Origin: an uncultured Ruminococcus sp.
GTDB lineage: Bacteria; Bacillota; Clostridia; Oscillospirales; Ruminococcaceae
Assembly: GCA_945868475.1 (NCBI GenBank)
Contig: CAMBLM010000006.1
Coordinates: forward strand, 1-64,000
Direction of reading: 5' to 3'
DNA length: 64,000 nt
Below the pieces are notes generated by a model that was not told the DNA's origin, did no database searches, and saw only the letters and a list, made by a program, of their open reading frames with translations. Position 1 is the stretch's first letter. Every line of letters begins with the position of its first letter. Of the stretch, positions 1 to 8,319 are shown piece after piece. The position numbers and the translations under genes are program-made.

Positions 1-96
1 AAGATCGAAGCCGAGTACAAGAACGGTATCCTTATCCTCGATCTCCCGAAGAAAGTTCCGACAGAACCCGTTACCAAGAGGCTTGAGATCAAATAA
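1..96 (+). CDS. Hsp20 small heat shock protein, C-terminal end (partial)
   Basis: The window opens inside a reading frame whose last 31 residues match the C-terminal beta-strand region of the complete Hsp20 at 168-590. It contains the GILILDLPKK segment typical of the end of an alpha-crystallin domain. Bases 1-56 are identical to 495-550 in the downstream copy and then diverge, so this is a tandem paralogue rather than the same gene. The stop TAA is at 94-96 and 71 bases separate it from the next start, so the pair could be co-transcribed. The N-terminus lies outside the window. Confidence 0.85.
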   Translation, partial: KIEAEYKNGILILDLPKKVPTEPVTKRLEIK

Positions 97-167
97 TCTT
101 TCAAGCGTTCCCGACATTTAAACCAACAAAAAACTTTAACAAAAATTACTCCCAAGGAGGGATCTTT

Positions 168-590
168 ATGTATGGCATCACACCTTTTGAAAAGAAAACT
201 TATGACCTCTTTAATGCATTCCACGATTTTGAAGATAACTTCTTCAGCGGAACGGCACTTGCAAGCTGCAAGACCGATATAAAAGATGAGGGCGACAGGT
301 TCGTTCTCGAAGCCGAACTCCCTGGCTTTGAAAAGGAAGATATCAAGCTTGACCTTGACGGCGACAACCTCGTTATCACAGCCGAGCACAACACCGAAAA
401 CGAAGAAAAGGACAGCGACGGCAAGTATATCCGCCGTGAACGTTCCTACGGCTCATATCAGAGAAGCTTCGATGTAAGCACTGTCGATGTTGACAAGATC
501 GAAGCCGAGTACAAGAACGGTATCCTTATCCTCGATCTCCCGAAGAAAGTGCCCGAAGCTCCTGTTACAAAGAGGCTTGAAATTAAGTAA
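168..590 (+). CDS. Hsp20/alpha-crystallin family small heat shock protein
   Basis: A 140-aa ATP-independent holdase chaperone that binds unfolding proteins in the cytoplasm. Residues about 36-130 form an alpha-crystallin domain with the conserved LEAELPGF start and the GILILDLPKK end; a Lys/Glu-rich C-terminal tail follows. The length is normal for bacterial Hsp20. The start is fixed by AAGGAGGG about 7 bases upstream. It is the second of two tandem copies. No CIRCE or other heat-shock operator is visible in the 71 bases between the copies; the promoter probably lies before the first copy, outside the window. Confidence 0.95.
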   Translation: MYGITPFEKKTYDLFNAFHDFEDNFFSGTALASCKTDIKDEGDRFVLEAELPGFEKEDIKLDLDGDNLVITAEHNTENEEKDSDGKYIRRERSYGSYQRSFDVSTVDVDKIEAEYKNGILILDLPKKVPEAPVTKRLEIK

Positions 591-634
591 TTTTCTCCCA
601 CATTTCCAACACGAAGTGACCCCATAAAATGCAG

Positions 635-680
635 ATCGTCCGCCGCAGGCTCAACTGCGGCGGACGATTTTTTATCTTTT
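635..680. terminator. Bidirectional intrinsic terminator
   Basis: A perfect 14-bp stem (635-648 with 655-668, 6-base loop) is followed on the plus strand by a long T-run. On the minus strand the stem is followed by a shorter T-run. It lies between the convergent Hsp20 gene and the degV/kinase operon and probably serves both; it nearly touches the degV stop codon. Confidence 0.9.
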
Positions 681-1532
681 TTTCAAAAACAATACTCCTA
701 TCGAACCTGCTCCGCAGTTGCTCGATATCGTTGCGGAAGCTTTTGCTACGATCACTTCATCAAAGCAGCAGAGCCTTTTCACCTCGGCTCTTACGGCGGC
801 AAGCATTTCCACTCCGCAGCCTGCGTGAGTGATAAAGGCCCTCTTTCGGTCTATCGTTTTGCTGTGGCTGAGTTCGCTTCGGATATAGCTTCGCACAGAT
901 TTCCCGTAATCGCCTATTTCAAGCTTTTTCAGCGCGACCCTTCCGTTTTTCAGCGCAAGAACAGGGTGTATGAGCATCGCCGAGCAGACCGTTCTTACCG
1001 CTCTTCCCGTAAGTCCGTTGCGATAGAGATAGTCCGCATTTTTTGCGATGAAGCTTGTCGATATACACGTTCGGATGCGTGAACATTCCTGAATTATCTC
1101 CGAAGCCGAACAGCCGCTGTCGCGCATTTCGACCGCCTTTATTATCATAAATGCCATTCCCGATGAAAACTGCTCCGAATCGATGACGCTGACCCGGCCG
1201 CTGTCCCTGCCCATGAACGAAAGTGCCGTCTGTGCGTTGGTGTAGGAATTGCTGAGTCTGTCACTCAAAGAGATATGTATGATCTCATCGTATTTTTCAA
1301 GCTGTTTGCCGAAAAATATCTCATACTCCATCGGCTGCGGTGCGCAGGTCGCAGCCTTTATGCCGCCCCTTTCAAGATATTCGATGATATTCTGAGAATC
1401 TACCTCGCAGCCGTCACGGAATCGCCCTGTATCGGTCGTGATATAAAAATACATTATCCCGACATCGTGCATCTCAAAATATTCCTCGGGAAGATCGCAG
1501 GCACAGTCGGACGTTATCCCTATCCTTTTCAT
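672..1532 (-). CDS. DegV family fatty-acid-binding protein
   Basis: A 286-aa DegV protein. Known members bind a fatty acid in a cleft between two alpha/beta lobes, and some (FakB) present it to a kinase for acyl-phosphate formation. The start GITSDCACDLPEEYF matches the D-S/C-x-x-D-L-P pattern of the family, and the length is typical. The ATG overlaps the end of the upstream histidine kinase gene by 4 bases (1529-1532), implying translational coupling. No FakA-type kinase is in the window, so the ligand and role are inferred only from family. Confidence 0.85.
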   Translation of the reverse strand: MKRIGITSDCACDLPEEYFEMHDVGIMYFYITTDTGRFRDGCEVDSQNIIEYLERGGIKAATCAPQPMEYEIFFGKQLEKYDEIIHISLSDRLSNSYTNAQTALSFMGRDSGRVSVIDSEQFSSGMAFMIIKAVEMRDSGCSASEIIQECSRIRTCISTSFIAKNADYLYRNGLTGRAVRTVCSAMLIHPVLALKNGRVALKKLEIGDYGKSVRSYIRSELSHSKTIDRKRAFITHAGCGVEMLAAVRAEVKRLCCFDEVIVAKASATISSNCGAGSIGVLFLKKR

Positions 1533-3616
1533 ACAAACACCTCATTTTTTGGCTCGGGAGCGTCTTTCTGCTGCTCGGCTGTTTTTATATACCGCTTTGG
1601 GAGATAGTTCCGCAGTGTTTTGTCAAGTGCTGCTACTTCGATAGGCTTCGCAAGGAAATCATTCATTCCCGAACCGATAAACATTTCCCTCGCACCGTTG
1701 ACAGCGTTCGCTGTGAGTGCTATTATCGGCAGCTCGCGGAAATACTCTCCGCTTTGGCTTCGTATTATCTTAGTCGCCTCAACGCCGTCCATATCGGGCA
1801 TCATGTGATCCATAAATACAAGGTCGAATTTTTCGGTGCGAAGCATCTCGATCGCCTTTGCACCGCTTTCCGCAGTAAAAAGCTGCATCCTGTAAGGCTT
1901 CATAAGCCCTGCTGCAACTTTAAGATTGAGCGCATTATCATCAACGATGAGAATTTTCGCATCGGGCGCGGTGAATTTTATCTGCATATTTCGGCTTTGG
2001 ACAATGTTTTCATTATTGAACACCGAAGCCGCGGAGATCGAATAGAACGGCTTGTAAATACAGTGGATATTGCTCGGCAAAGTCACTGCGCCCGCTCTCT
2101 CCTGAACAACATAAACATTCGAGGTTTCCGCAAATTCTCCGATAAGCTTTTGGTTTTCCATATATTTTTCCCTGCTGACGAAAAGATGGGTTATGCTCCT
2201 GCGCTCCGCTGCGGCTTTGAGTTTTTCCGCTGTGTCGCAGGTCATTATTTCGACATGGAGCATATCCTCCATCTTTTCAATATTTCTCGCAGTGCGCCTG
2301 CCATGCCCCTCGGTGTCAAGAAATGCCGCTGCGCAGACATTCTGCGGCTCATTCACGGCGATGAAAGGCTCTCTGTCCCTGACTTTGAGAGGAATGACGA
2401 AGCGAAAATCCGAACCGACGCCGTATTCGCTTTTCACGCTTATAAAACCTCCCATCTGGTCGATGAGCTTTTTCGATATAGCAAGTCCAAGACCTGTACC
2501 CTCGATTGAGCGGTTTTTCTTCGTATCAACGCGGTAAAAGCTTGTGTAGAGCTTGTCAAGATGCTCCTCTGTGATGCCTATGCCCGTATCCGCGACCGAA
2601 ACGAACAGATTTATGCCGTATTCCTGCCGAGTCTGCGAAACGGTGAGAGTTATGCTGCCCTTTTCCGTATATTTCACCGCATTCGTCATAAGGTTCACGA
2701 TAACTTGGCGGATACGCACTTCATCGCCGATTATTCCCCTCGGTATATTCGGATCGGCGTTTACGATAAACTCTATATTCTTGCTGCCGCGCCTCGTTTC
2801 CGCCATGCTTATCGCCGCATTTATGGTCGAAGCGATGTTGAATTCATCGGGAACAAGCTCAAACCTGCCCGAATCTATCTTGGAAAAATCGAGGATATCA
2901 TTTATTATCGCAAGAAGGCTTTCCCCTGCCGCACGGATACAGCAGCAGTTCGAGCGGACATTGTCGCTCAGGTCATCATCACGAAGCACAAGCTCACACA
3001 TTCCGACTATCGCATTCATAGGCGTGCGTATCTCATGGCTCATATTCGCAAGAAAATCCGACTTGGAATGTTCCGCTTTTTGGGCATCCTGCACACTTTG
3101 GATAAGCATTTTTTCATAGGTATTAAGTCCCTCAATGAAAATATAAAGCACAACGAGTGCCATTATCATCATCGATATCCTTACAACGAATTTCGTTATC
3201 TCCGCACCGTTGGAAAGGTTTATATCCGTCATCGCAGCAATGTGGTGCATTACTCCCGACAGCACAAGCATTATGTACCAGAACAGCAGCTTTGTATCTC
3301 TGTAGGCGGATAAAACGACCGCTATCTCAACGAATACCGCAACAGAATGATAAATGCTCTCCTCCATCATACTGCATACAAAAACATTGATGTAAGACAT
3401 AAGCATCAGCGCGACCGCCTGCACCCTTATCGGAACACTCGGGTGAAAAGTCAAAACCGCCGCACCGCAGGCGAACACTGCCGCCATAAGGCAAACGCCC
3501 ATGCACCAGCCCTTGCAGATACTTATAATGCACATCGCCGCCGAGCAAAGCTCAAAGATGAACCAAGCGCATAACGCCGTCGCTTTTTTGTTTGTAAGAA
3601 TATTGCCGTATCTCAT
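1529..3616 (-). CDS. Membrane hybrid sensor histidine kinase with receiver domain
   Basis: A 695-aa hybrid kinase. Residues 1-165 hold about six hydrophobic membrane segments with no recognisable extracellular sensor. A HisKA domain follows with the phospho-acceptor in SHEIRTPMN (His194). An HATPase domain carries NLMTNAVKYTEKG (N box), VADTGIGI (G1) and GTGLGLAI (G2). A poorly conserved receiver-like stretch (about 430-540) precedes a true C-terminal receiver with ILIVDDN and the phospho-acceptor in FMDHMMPDMDG. No separate response regulator is adjacent; an Hpt protein at 53907 could take part in a relay, which is inference. It shares an operon with degV. Confidence 0.92.
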   Translation of the reverse strand: MRYGNILTNKKATALCAWFIFELCSAAMCIISICKGWCMGVCLMAAVFACGAAVLTFHPSVPIRVQAVALMLMSYINVFVCSMMEESIYHSVAVFVEIAVVLSAYRDTKLLFWYIMLVLSGVMHHIAAMTDINLSNGAEITKFVVRISMMIMALVVLYIFIEGLNTYEKMLIQSVQDAQKAEHSKSDFLANMSHEIRTPMNAIVGMCELVLRDDDLSDNVRSNCCCIRAAGESLLAIINDILDFSKIDSGRFELVPDEFNIASTINAAISMAETRRGSKNIEFIVNADPNIPRGIIGDEVRIRQVIVNLMTNAVKYTEKGSITLTVSQTRQEYGINLFVSVADTGIGITEEHLDKLYTSFYRVDTKKNRSIEGTGLGLAISKKLIDQMGGFISVKSEYGVGSDFRFVIPLKVRDREPFIAVNEPQNVCAAAFLDTEGHGRRTARNIEKMEDMLHVEIMTCDTAEKLKAAAERRSITHLFVSREKYMENQKLIGEFAETSNVYVVQERAGAVTLPSNIHCIYKPFYSISAASVFNNENIVQSRNMQIKFTAPDAKILIVDDNALNLKVAAGLMKPYRMQLFTAESGAKAIEMLRTEKFDLVFMDHMMPDMDGVEATKIIRSQSGEYFRELPIIALTANAVNGAREMFIGSGMNDFLAKPIEVAALDKTLRNYLPKRYIKTAEQQKDAPEPKNEVFV

Positions 3617-3669
3617 TTTCTTTTGCCCCTCTTGATAAGCCTAAGATATTTAACACGATTTATGCTATT

Positions 3670-3698
3670 ATTTTAACATATATGACATTAAATGGCAA
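3670..3698 (-). promoter_or_regulatory. Predicted sigma-A promoter of the kinase-degV operon
   Basis: On the minus strand, TTGCCA (3693-3698) and TAAAAT (3670-3675) are separated by 17 bp, about 54 bases before the kinase start. A TGTCGAA heptamer (0A-box-like) lies about 100 bases further upstream at 3796-3802; its relevance is unproven. Confidence 0.6.
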
Positions 3699-3821
3699 CA
3701 ATTTTAGAGCAAAATATTTTAGAATATAGATTTTTTGTGACAATTTTATAAAAATATAAATATTAATTTTCCGTCTTTTTAATTTTTACCTTTTATTCGA
3801 CAATTTTCGACGGAGATTATT

Positions 3822-3863
3822 ACAAAAAAACAGCATCGGAACTTTGATGAACCGATGCTGTTT
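3822..3863 (-). terminator. Intrinsic terminator of the MATE gene
   Basis: A 12-bp stem (3828-3839 with 3852-3863) lies just after the stop of the MATE gene. On the minus strand it is followed by T-rich sequence. Confidence 0.88.
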
Positions 3864-3868
3864 GTGAT

Positions 3869-5218
3869 CTATTTATTTTTCTTTGCATTTCCATGATATG
3901 GGTCGCTGAAAAATTTCCTGCTCATCACAAATCCGACCGCAGTCGTTATCACTTCCGTTATCGGATAGGTCAGCCAGAAATACTGCAAGCCGAAGCGCGA
4001 GAAAATATATCCGAGCGGAACGAACAGGAACACCGTTCGTATTATCGTCAGCAGCGAGCTTTTGAAGCTTGCTCCGACCGCCTGGAAAAGCACGGGATAT
4101 GTCAGCGATGTTACAAGCGGAATAAAGCTTATCCCGATTATATGAAAAGCATTTATGCCAATGGAAATTACCTGCTCGTCCTTGGAAAAAAATCTAAGCA
4201 GCTGCTCGGGAATAAGCAGGAAACAGAGCGTTCCGATGACCATAAGCGCCATTCCGAAAATGACAGACTCTCTGAGCGTTTTTTTGCATCTGTCGATGTT
4301 CCGTGCGGCGTAGTTATAGCTTATCACGGGAACTATGCAGGTCTGCATTGCGCCGAGCGGTATAAATATCAGCGACTGCCATTTATAATAAAGTCCCAGC
4401 ACCGTTACCGCTGCGTCCGAGAACTCTGCGAGGATAACGTTCAATCCGAAAATATAGAATGTATAAGCCGACTGCATAAGGATATTCGGCAGTCCGAGGC
4501 GGAATATCTTCGCCGTATAGCTCGGGAATTTATTCAGCTTGGGCGGCTTGCGGAAGCCTTTTTTCATTACGACGAGTGCCGCGGCTATCTGACCTGCGAC
4601 CGTTGCTGTTGCCGCGCCTGCAATGCCCATTCGGGGAAGTCCGAACAGACCGAAAATAAGAAGTGGGTCAAGGATAATATTTATCACCGCGCCGATTATC
4701 TGCGCGGTCATCGGCGTTTTCATATCTCCCCTTGCCTGAAGTATCTTCGTCCAGACGCTTTCGAGAAAAAGTACGAAGCTGAAAATGCAGACTATCCTGC
4801 CGTATGTAACAACGTCTGCGATGACCTCGGGCGAGCTTGTCTGTGTTGCGGCATAAGCAGGCATTATCGCATAGCACACCGCCGCAAAAATTGCCCAAAG
4901 CACCGCGGCGAGCGGCGTTCCGACACCTGCATACTCGTTCGCCTTGTCCTCATGCCCAAGTCCGAGCTGTGCCGCCATTACAGTGTTTATGCCGACGCCC
5001 GTTCCGACTGCGAGTGCTATCATCAGAAGCTGTATAGGATAAATTACCGAAAGTGCTGTCAGTCCGACATCGGAATATTTTCCGACAAAAAGGCTGTCGA
5101 TGATATTGTAAAGCGCCTGAATAAGCTGTGCAAGCATTACCGGCGGCGCAATTTTAAGCAGTATTCGGCTTATCCTTTCCGTGCCGAAGTAGCTGTTGTC
5201 CTCTTTTAACTTTTCCAT
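3869..5218 (-). CDS. MATE family multidrug/cation efflux transporter
   Basis: A 449-aa polytopic membrane protein of the MATE (multi-antimicrobial extrusion) family, which exports cationic drugs or metabolites by Na+ or H+ antiport. Twelve hydrophobic segments are arranged in two halves, and the N-terminal AQLIQALYNIIDSLFVGKY is a family hallmark. I chose ATG at 5218 (MEKLKEDNSYFG) over an upstream in-frame ATG because GTGAGG lies 6 bases before it and the upstream extension falls in the promoter. It is monocistronic, with its own promoter and terminator. The substrate cannot be deduced. Confidence 0.93.
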   Translation of the reverse strand: MEKLKEDNSYFGTERISRILLKIAPPVMLAQLIQALYNIIDSLFVGKYSDVGLTALSVIYPIQLLMIALAVGTGVGINTVMAAQLGLGHEDKANEYAGVGTPLAAVLWAIFAAVCYAIMPAYAATQTSSPEVIADVVTYGRIVCIFSFVLFLESVWTKILQARGDMKTPMTAQIIGAVINIILDPLLIFGLFGLPRMGIAGAATATVAGQIAAALVVMKKGFRKPPKLNKFPSYTAKIFRLGLPNILMQSAYTFYIFGLNVILAEFSDAAVTVLGLYYKWQSLIFIPLGAMQTCIVPVISYNYAARNIDRCKKTLRESVIFGMALMVIGTLCFLLIPEQLLRFFSKDEQVISIGINAFHIIGISFIPLVTSLTYPVLFQAVGASFKSSLLTIIRTVFLFVPLGYIFSRFGLQYFWLTYPITEVITTAVGFVMSRKFFSDPYHGNAKKNK

Positions 5219-5257
5219 AAAAACCTCACTCTTTACAGAATATTCTCCCAACGTTAC

Positions 5258-5286
5258 AGTATAATTCCAATTTATTAACTTTTCAA
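5258..5286 (-). promoter_or_regulatory. Predicted promoter of the MATE gene
   Basis: On the minus strand, TTGAAA (5281-5286), a 17-bp spacer and TATACT (5258-5263), about 40 bases before the chosen start codon. It supports the shorter reading frame. Confidence 0.65.
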
Positions 5287-5325
5287 GCATTAAAAAAGAC
5301 CTTGCCCCAAAGCAAAGCCACAACG

Positions 5326-5354
5326 TTGAAATATTCAAGATAGTATGCTATAAT
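5326..5354 (+). promoter_or_regulatory. Predicted sigma-A promoter of the Nim-like gene
   Basis: TTGAAA (5326-5331), a 17-bp spacer and a perfect TATAAT (5349-5354), 31 bases before the start codon at 5386. It is divergent from the MATE promoter about 40 bp away. Confidence 0.8.
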
Positions 5355-5385
5355 ATCATTATTTTAAGAAAAGGAGCGAGCCCAA

Positions 5386-5862
5386 ATGTTCAGACCATTG
5401 AGAAGAACCAACAGAGCCATTTCCGAAGAAGATGCAAAACAGCTTTTATCCGCCGAAAAGCGCGGTGTTCTCGCCGTGAACGGCGATGACGGCTACCCTT
5501 TCGCAATTCCGCTCAACTATTTTTACGATGAGAAAAACGGTAAGATATATTTTCACGGTGCAAAGTCGGGTCACAAGGTCGATTCGCTGAAAAAGAGCGA
5601 CAAGGTATGCTTCACCGTCTACGGCGGAGAGCATTTCGCTGAGGGCGAGTGGGCGCCTTATGTGCGGAGCGTTGTTGTTTTCGGCAGATGCCGCCTTATC
5701 TCCGATGCCGAAATGACCGAGGAAAAGGTGCGCACCCTTGCAATGAAATATTATCCCACAAAAGAAGCTGTCGAAGCCGAGATCGCAGACCATATAAAAG
5801 CCGCTCAGCTCTACGAGATAACCATAGAGCATCTGAGCGGCAAGCAAATTCAGGAAAAATAA
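5386..5862 (+). CDS. Pyridoxamine 5-phosphate oxidase-like (Nim-type) flavoprotein
   Basis: A 158-aa split-barrel protein of the pyridoxamine 5-phosphate oxidase-like/NimA group. These bind FMN, and in anaerobes some reduce nitroimidazoles, although most are uncharacterised. Hallmarks are the N-terminal MFRPLRRxNR, the GVLAVNGDDGYPFAIPLNYFYD strand and the IYFHGAKSGHKVDSL motif. RBS AAGGAG lies upstream of the ATG. It converges with the lipid kinase gene with only 12 bases between the stops. Drug resistance should not be assumed from this sequence. Confidence 0.88.
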   Translation: MFRPLRRTNRAISEEDAKQLLSAEKRGVLAVNGDDGYPFAIPLNYFYDEKNGKIYFHGAKSGHKVDSLKKSDKVCFTVYGGEHFAEGEWAPYVRSVVVFGRCRLISDAEMTEEKVRTLAMKYYPTKEAVEAEIADHIKAAQLYEITIEHLSGKQIQEK

Positions 5863-5874
5863 ATTGGTCGGATA

Positions 5875-6873
5875 TCACTCTGTCGGACCGTCGTTCTCCT
5901 CGGAGTAATAATAGCTTGGGTCGGATTCATCACCGGTCAGTTCGGGGACAACATCGGCAGTTCCGCCGAGTATTTTGAGCGTCGGCGAAGCAAACAGGCA
6001 TATAGCCTTGTTCCTTGCGCTTATCTCCGCCCTTGTAACATCTCCGCCGAACTCACCGTCGAGCGTCCACGGGATAGATTCTTCCGAGCTTACAACTGCT
6101 TTTCCCGTTTTGAAATAATAGAAATATTCCGATTCGAGGTTTCGCGCAAGCAAAGCATTGATTATAAGCTGAAGCTCGATAAGGTTCTTCGGGTGCTTTA
6201 TGAAAAGTCCCTCCATAATGCCGTCATTCATCAGCACGTCCTTGCCGCCAAGCCCCTTGAATCCGCCGACCGACATCGAGTTGCATATCATACCGTAAAT
6301 GAACTCGTCCTCGATAACGTTTCCGTCGTATTCGACCTTGACCTTGTAAGGCTTCATACTGTTAAGACGCTTTATGCGAAGTCCCTCTGCGATGTAAGCC
6401 AGGCTTCCGAACATATTCTTCATCTGCTGCGAAGTGCCGTAGCTGACATCGGTAAAAGCACCAAAGCCTGCAACGTAGGTGAAAAATTCATCATTGAATG
6501 AGCCAATATCGACCTCGGCAGTTTCGCCCGTGACTATCTTTTCAGCCGCCGCAGTCATATTGTGCGGTATGCCAAGGCTCGAAGCGAAGTCGTTCATCGT
6601 TCCGGCAGGTATATAGCCGAGCGGTATCTTTTCGCCAAGGTTCATCAAGCCTTTTATGGCTTCGTTCATAGTTCCGTCGCCGCCGCTGACAACGATAACA
6701 TCGTGATCTTTTCCCGTTTCCGTGATTACATTAACGGCGTCAAGCTTCGCCTGGGTCGGATGAGCCGTGACTTCATAGCCTGCCTTTGTGAATGTATCAA
6801 GTATCTGAAGCAGGTGGAACTTTATCTGTCCCTTTCCTGCATGAGGGTTGAAAACAAAAAGCAATTTTTTCAT
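5875..6873 (-). CDS. YegS/BmrU-type diacylglycerol kinase family lipid kinase
   Basis: A 332-aa cytoplasmic or membrane-associated kinase of the DAGK catalytic family, which phosphorylates diacylglycerol or a related lipid with ATP. The start MKKLLFVFNPHAGKGQIK carries the NP-x-x-G-K signature, and VSGGDGTMNEAIKGL is the nucleotide-binding GGDGT motif (about residues 65-80). The chosen ATG at 6873 follows AAGGAG with good spacing; a longer in-frame start lies inside the promoter region and is disfavoured. It would recycle diacylglycerol from envelope synthesis, which is a family-level inference. Confidence 0.92.
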   Translation of the reverse strand: MKKLLFVFNPHAGKGQIKFHLLQILDTFTKAGYEVTAHPTQAKLDAVNVITETGKDHDVIVVSGGDGTMNEAIKGLMNLGEKIPLGYIPAGTMNDFASSLGIPHNMTAAAEKIVTGETAEVDIGSFNDEFFTYVAGFGAFTDVSYGTSQQMKNMFGSLAYIAEGLRIKRLNSMKPYKVKVEYDGNVIEDEFIYGMICNSMSVGGFKGLGGKDVLMNDGIMEGLFIKHPKNLIELQLIINALLARNLESEYFYYFKTGKAVVSSEESIPWTLDGEFGGDVTRAEISARNKAICLFASPTLKILGGTADVVPELTGDESDPSYYYSEENDGPTE

Positions 6874-6912
6874 AAAAGCTCCTTTCGGGGGCAAGCTCTC
6901 CCCCGTTATGTC

Positions 6913-6956
6913 ATTATAGCAATGCCGCACGTTTTTGTTACGAATGTGCGGCATTG
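6913..6956 (-). promoter_or_regulatory. Promoter -10 and overlapping hairpin upstream of the lipid kinase
   Basis: On the minus strand TATAAT is at 6913-6918, with a weak GTAACA 17 bp upstream (6936-6941). The spacer falls within a perfect 11-bp inverted repeat (6920-6930 with 6946-6956) that is followed by a short T-run on the plus strand. The repeat could be a regulator site, or a terminator for leftward-facing antisense transcription. Confidence 0.5.
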
Positions 6957-7029
6957 TTTTATAATTATTATAGTTTAAAAGTGTGTCAAAAGATACCGAG
7001 ATAGGTGAAAATCAGACGAAATCCATACT

Positions 7030-7230
7030 AATACTAAACACCAATAAAATAAAGGAAAAAATCTGCGCCGAAATCGCATATATTCAAGATTGTCGGCTTG
7101 ATTTTTTCTAAATTTTAAATGGTGTTTAGTATAAAAACCAATTAAAAACTATACAAAAAATCAAGCAAAAACTCTGATATATGGTTTTTGCGCAGTTTTT
7201 TTGTCTATAGCTTTATTGGTGTTTAGTATT
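7030..7230. mobile_element. Composite ATACTAA-type palindromic element (A+B pair, MITE-like)
   Basis: A 201-bp intergenic element with perfect 19-bp terminal inverted repeats, AATACTAAACACCAATAAA at 7030-7048 and its complement at 7212-7230. An internal end copy (GGTGTTTAGTAT, 7131-7142) divides it into two ~100-bp imperfect palindromes. Each half keeps an inner stem of the AAAAAATC.. ..GATTTTTT type. It has no coding capacity. Related copies are at 15066, 50415, 52064, 53751, 54586, 56166 and 59592. Confidence 0.85.
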
Positions 7231-7242
7231 GCGCATGTTTTC

Positions 7243-8019
7243 TCAGAAAAAGAACTCGTAAACATTTCCGAATATCTCCCTCACCCAATACGGCGGAAGA
7301 TATATCGGAACTGTCCTTGCGGCACAGCATTTTACGTCAAGTCCCTGCTTTTTCGCTATAGTTTTCGCCCTGAGCAGATGATATTCGTTTGAAACTATCG
7401 CTATTTCGCCAGAAATGCCCTTTTCTTCGAGCAAAGCCTTTGAAAAAGCCATATTTTCGCGTGTGTTCGTCGAATTATCTTCAATGATTATCCTCTCGGA
7501 CGAAATTCCGCGCTTCTCAAGCTGACTTTTTATACATTCAGCCTCGGAAATAAGCTCGTCTGCGCCCTTTCCGCCCGATGCGACAACGACAGCTTCGGGA
7601 TATTCTTCAAGATATCGGCAAGCCGCGCTTATCCTCTGCATAAGCATAGGACTTGGGTTTTCACCGTGTACTCTGCACCCTAAAACGATTATTGCCGCAG
7701 GGTCGGTCGGCTTGTCGTTCGCCGCCTTTATCATAAATGCTGAAACCACCGCCGAGATTATTACGAAAGCTACCGCAAGCGCGGCAATAACGCAGAAAAC
7801 AGCTCTCGCCGCTCTGCTCGTCTTTATCAGCGCGAAAATTCTTCCGTGGAAAACTGCAAAAAGCGCAAGCACAGCTCCGCCTGCCATTATAACGTAATTT
7901 CCAAGGTTAAGGTGAATGTTCGGGTTGAACAGCGGCGAAAGTCCGAACAGAAATCCGAGTACGGATAATATAAAAAGTATCGTCCACCCGATGCCGCCGA
8001 AATTTATCAGCGTTTTCAA
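7243..8019 (-). CDS. YdcF/SanA-like (DUF218) membrane protein
   Basis: A 258-aa protein with hydrophobic segments at about residues 10-100 and a C-terminal DUF218 (YdcF/ElyC) alpha/beta domain. The domain starts at AAIIVLGCRVHGENPSPML and contains the family motifs ASGGKGADE, EDNSTNTRENM and VSNEYHLLRA. Members are linked to envelope assembly and polyprenyl or peptidoglycan metabolism, but the reaction is not settled. It starts 3 bases after the TSCPD gene and is last in the PHP-malic enzyme operon. A repeat element begins 13 bases past its stop. Confidence 0.88.
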   Translation of the reverse strand: MKTLINFGGIGWTILFILSVLGFLFGLSPLFNPNIHLNLGNYVIMAGGAVLALFAVFHGRIFALIKTSRAARAVFCVIAALAVAFVIISAVVSAFMIKAANDKPTDPAAIIVLGCRVHGENPSPMLMQRISAACRYLEEYPEAVVVASGGKGADELISEAECIKSQLEKRGISSERIIIEDNSTNTRENMAFSKALLEEKGISGEIAIVSNEYHLLRAKTIAKKQGLDVKCCAARTVPIYLPPYWVREIFGNVYEFFF

Positions 8020-8022
8020 AGC

Positions 8023-8277
8023 TTAAAGCTCTTCAAGAGCCTCAGTCAGGGCTTCGGCAAGCTGATCGGGGCAGGAAGTCCCCCTGCCGTTGCAGTCGAT
8101 GCCTTTCATTCGGGAGATAGCTTCTTCCGCTTTCATTCCCTTTACAAGAGCCGCAACGCCCTGAGTATTGCCGTTGCAGCCGCCCTGAAAGCTGACGTTC
8201 TCAACAACGCCGCTGTCGGAAAGTTCAACGGTTATTTTTCTTGAACAAACTCCTCTCGGAGTATATGTGTATGTCAT
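8023..8277 (-). CDS. TSCPD domain small protein (TIGR03905 family)
   Basis: An 84-aa protein that is essentially one TSCPD domain, with the name-giving TSCPDQLAEAL motif near the C-terminus. The domain also occurs as the C-terminal part of B12-dependent ribonucleotide reductases, where its Cys residues may bind metal; the stand-alone form has no established function. Conserved Cys residues occur at GVCSRK, GGCNGN, IDCNGR and TSCPD. It lies between malic enzyme and ydcF in one operon. Confidence 0.9.
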   Translation of the reverse strand: MTYTYTPRGVCSRKITVELSDSGVVENVSFQGGCNGNTQGVAALVKGMKAEEAISRMKGIDCNGRGTSCPDQLAEALTEALEEL

Positions 8278-8319
8278 TTTGGATTACCTCTTTACTAAAA
8301 AGCTTACTTGTTGAGCCGC

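Noticed and set aside
3893-5209. 438-codon open frame antisense to the MATE gene
   Set aside because: The composition is rich in Arg, Cys, His and Tyr with no hydrophobic or domain pattern; the minus-strand frame is clearly the transporter.
5386-5862. Calling the Nim-like protein a nitroimidazole resistance determinant
   Set aside because: The family is broad and mostly without such activity; nothing in the sequence or its neighbours supports resistance.
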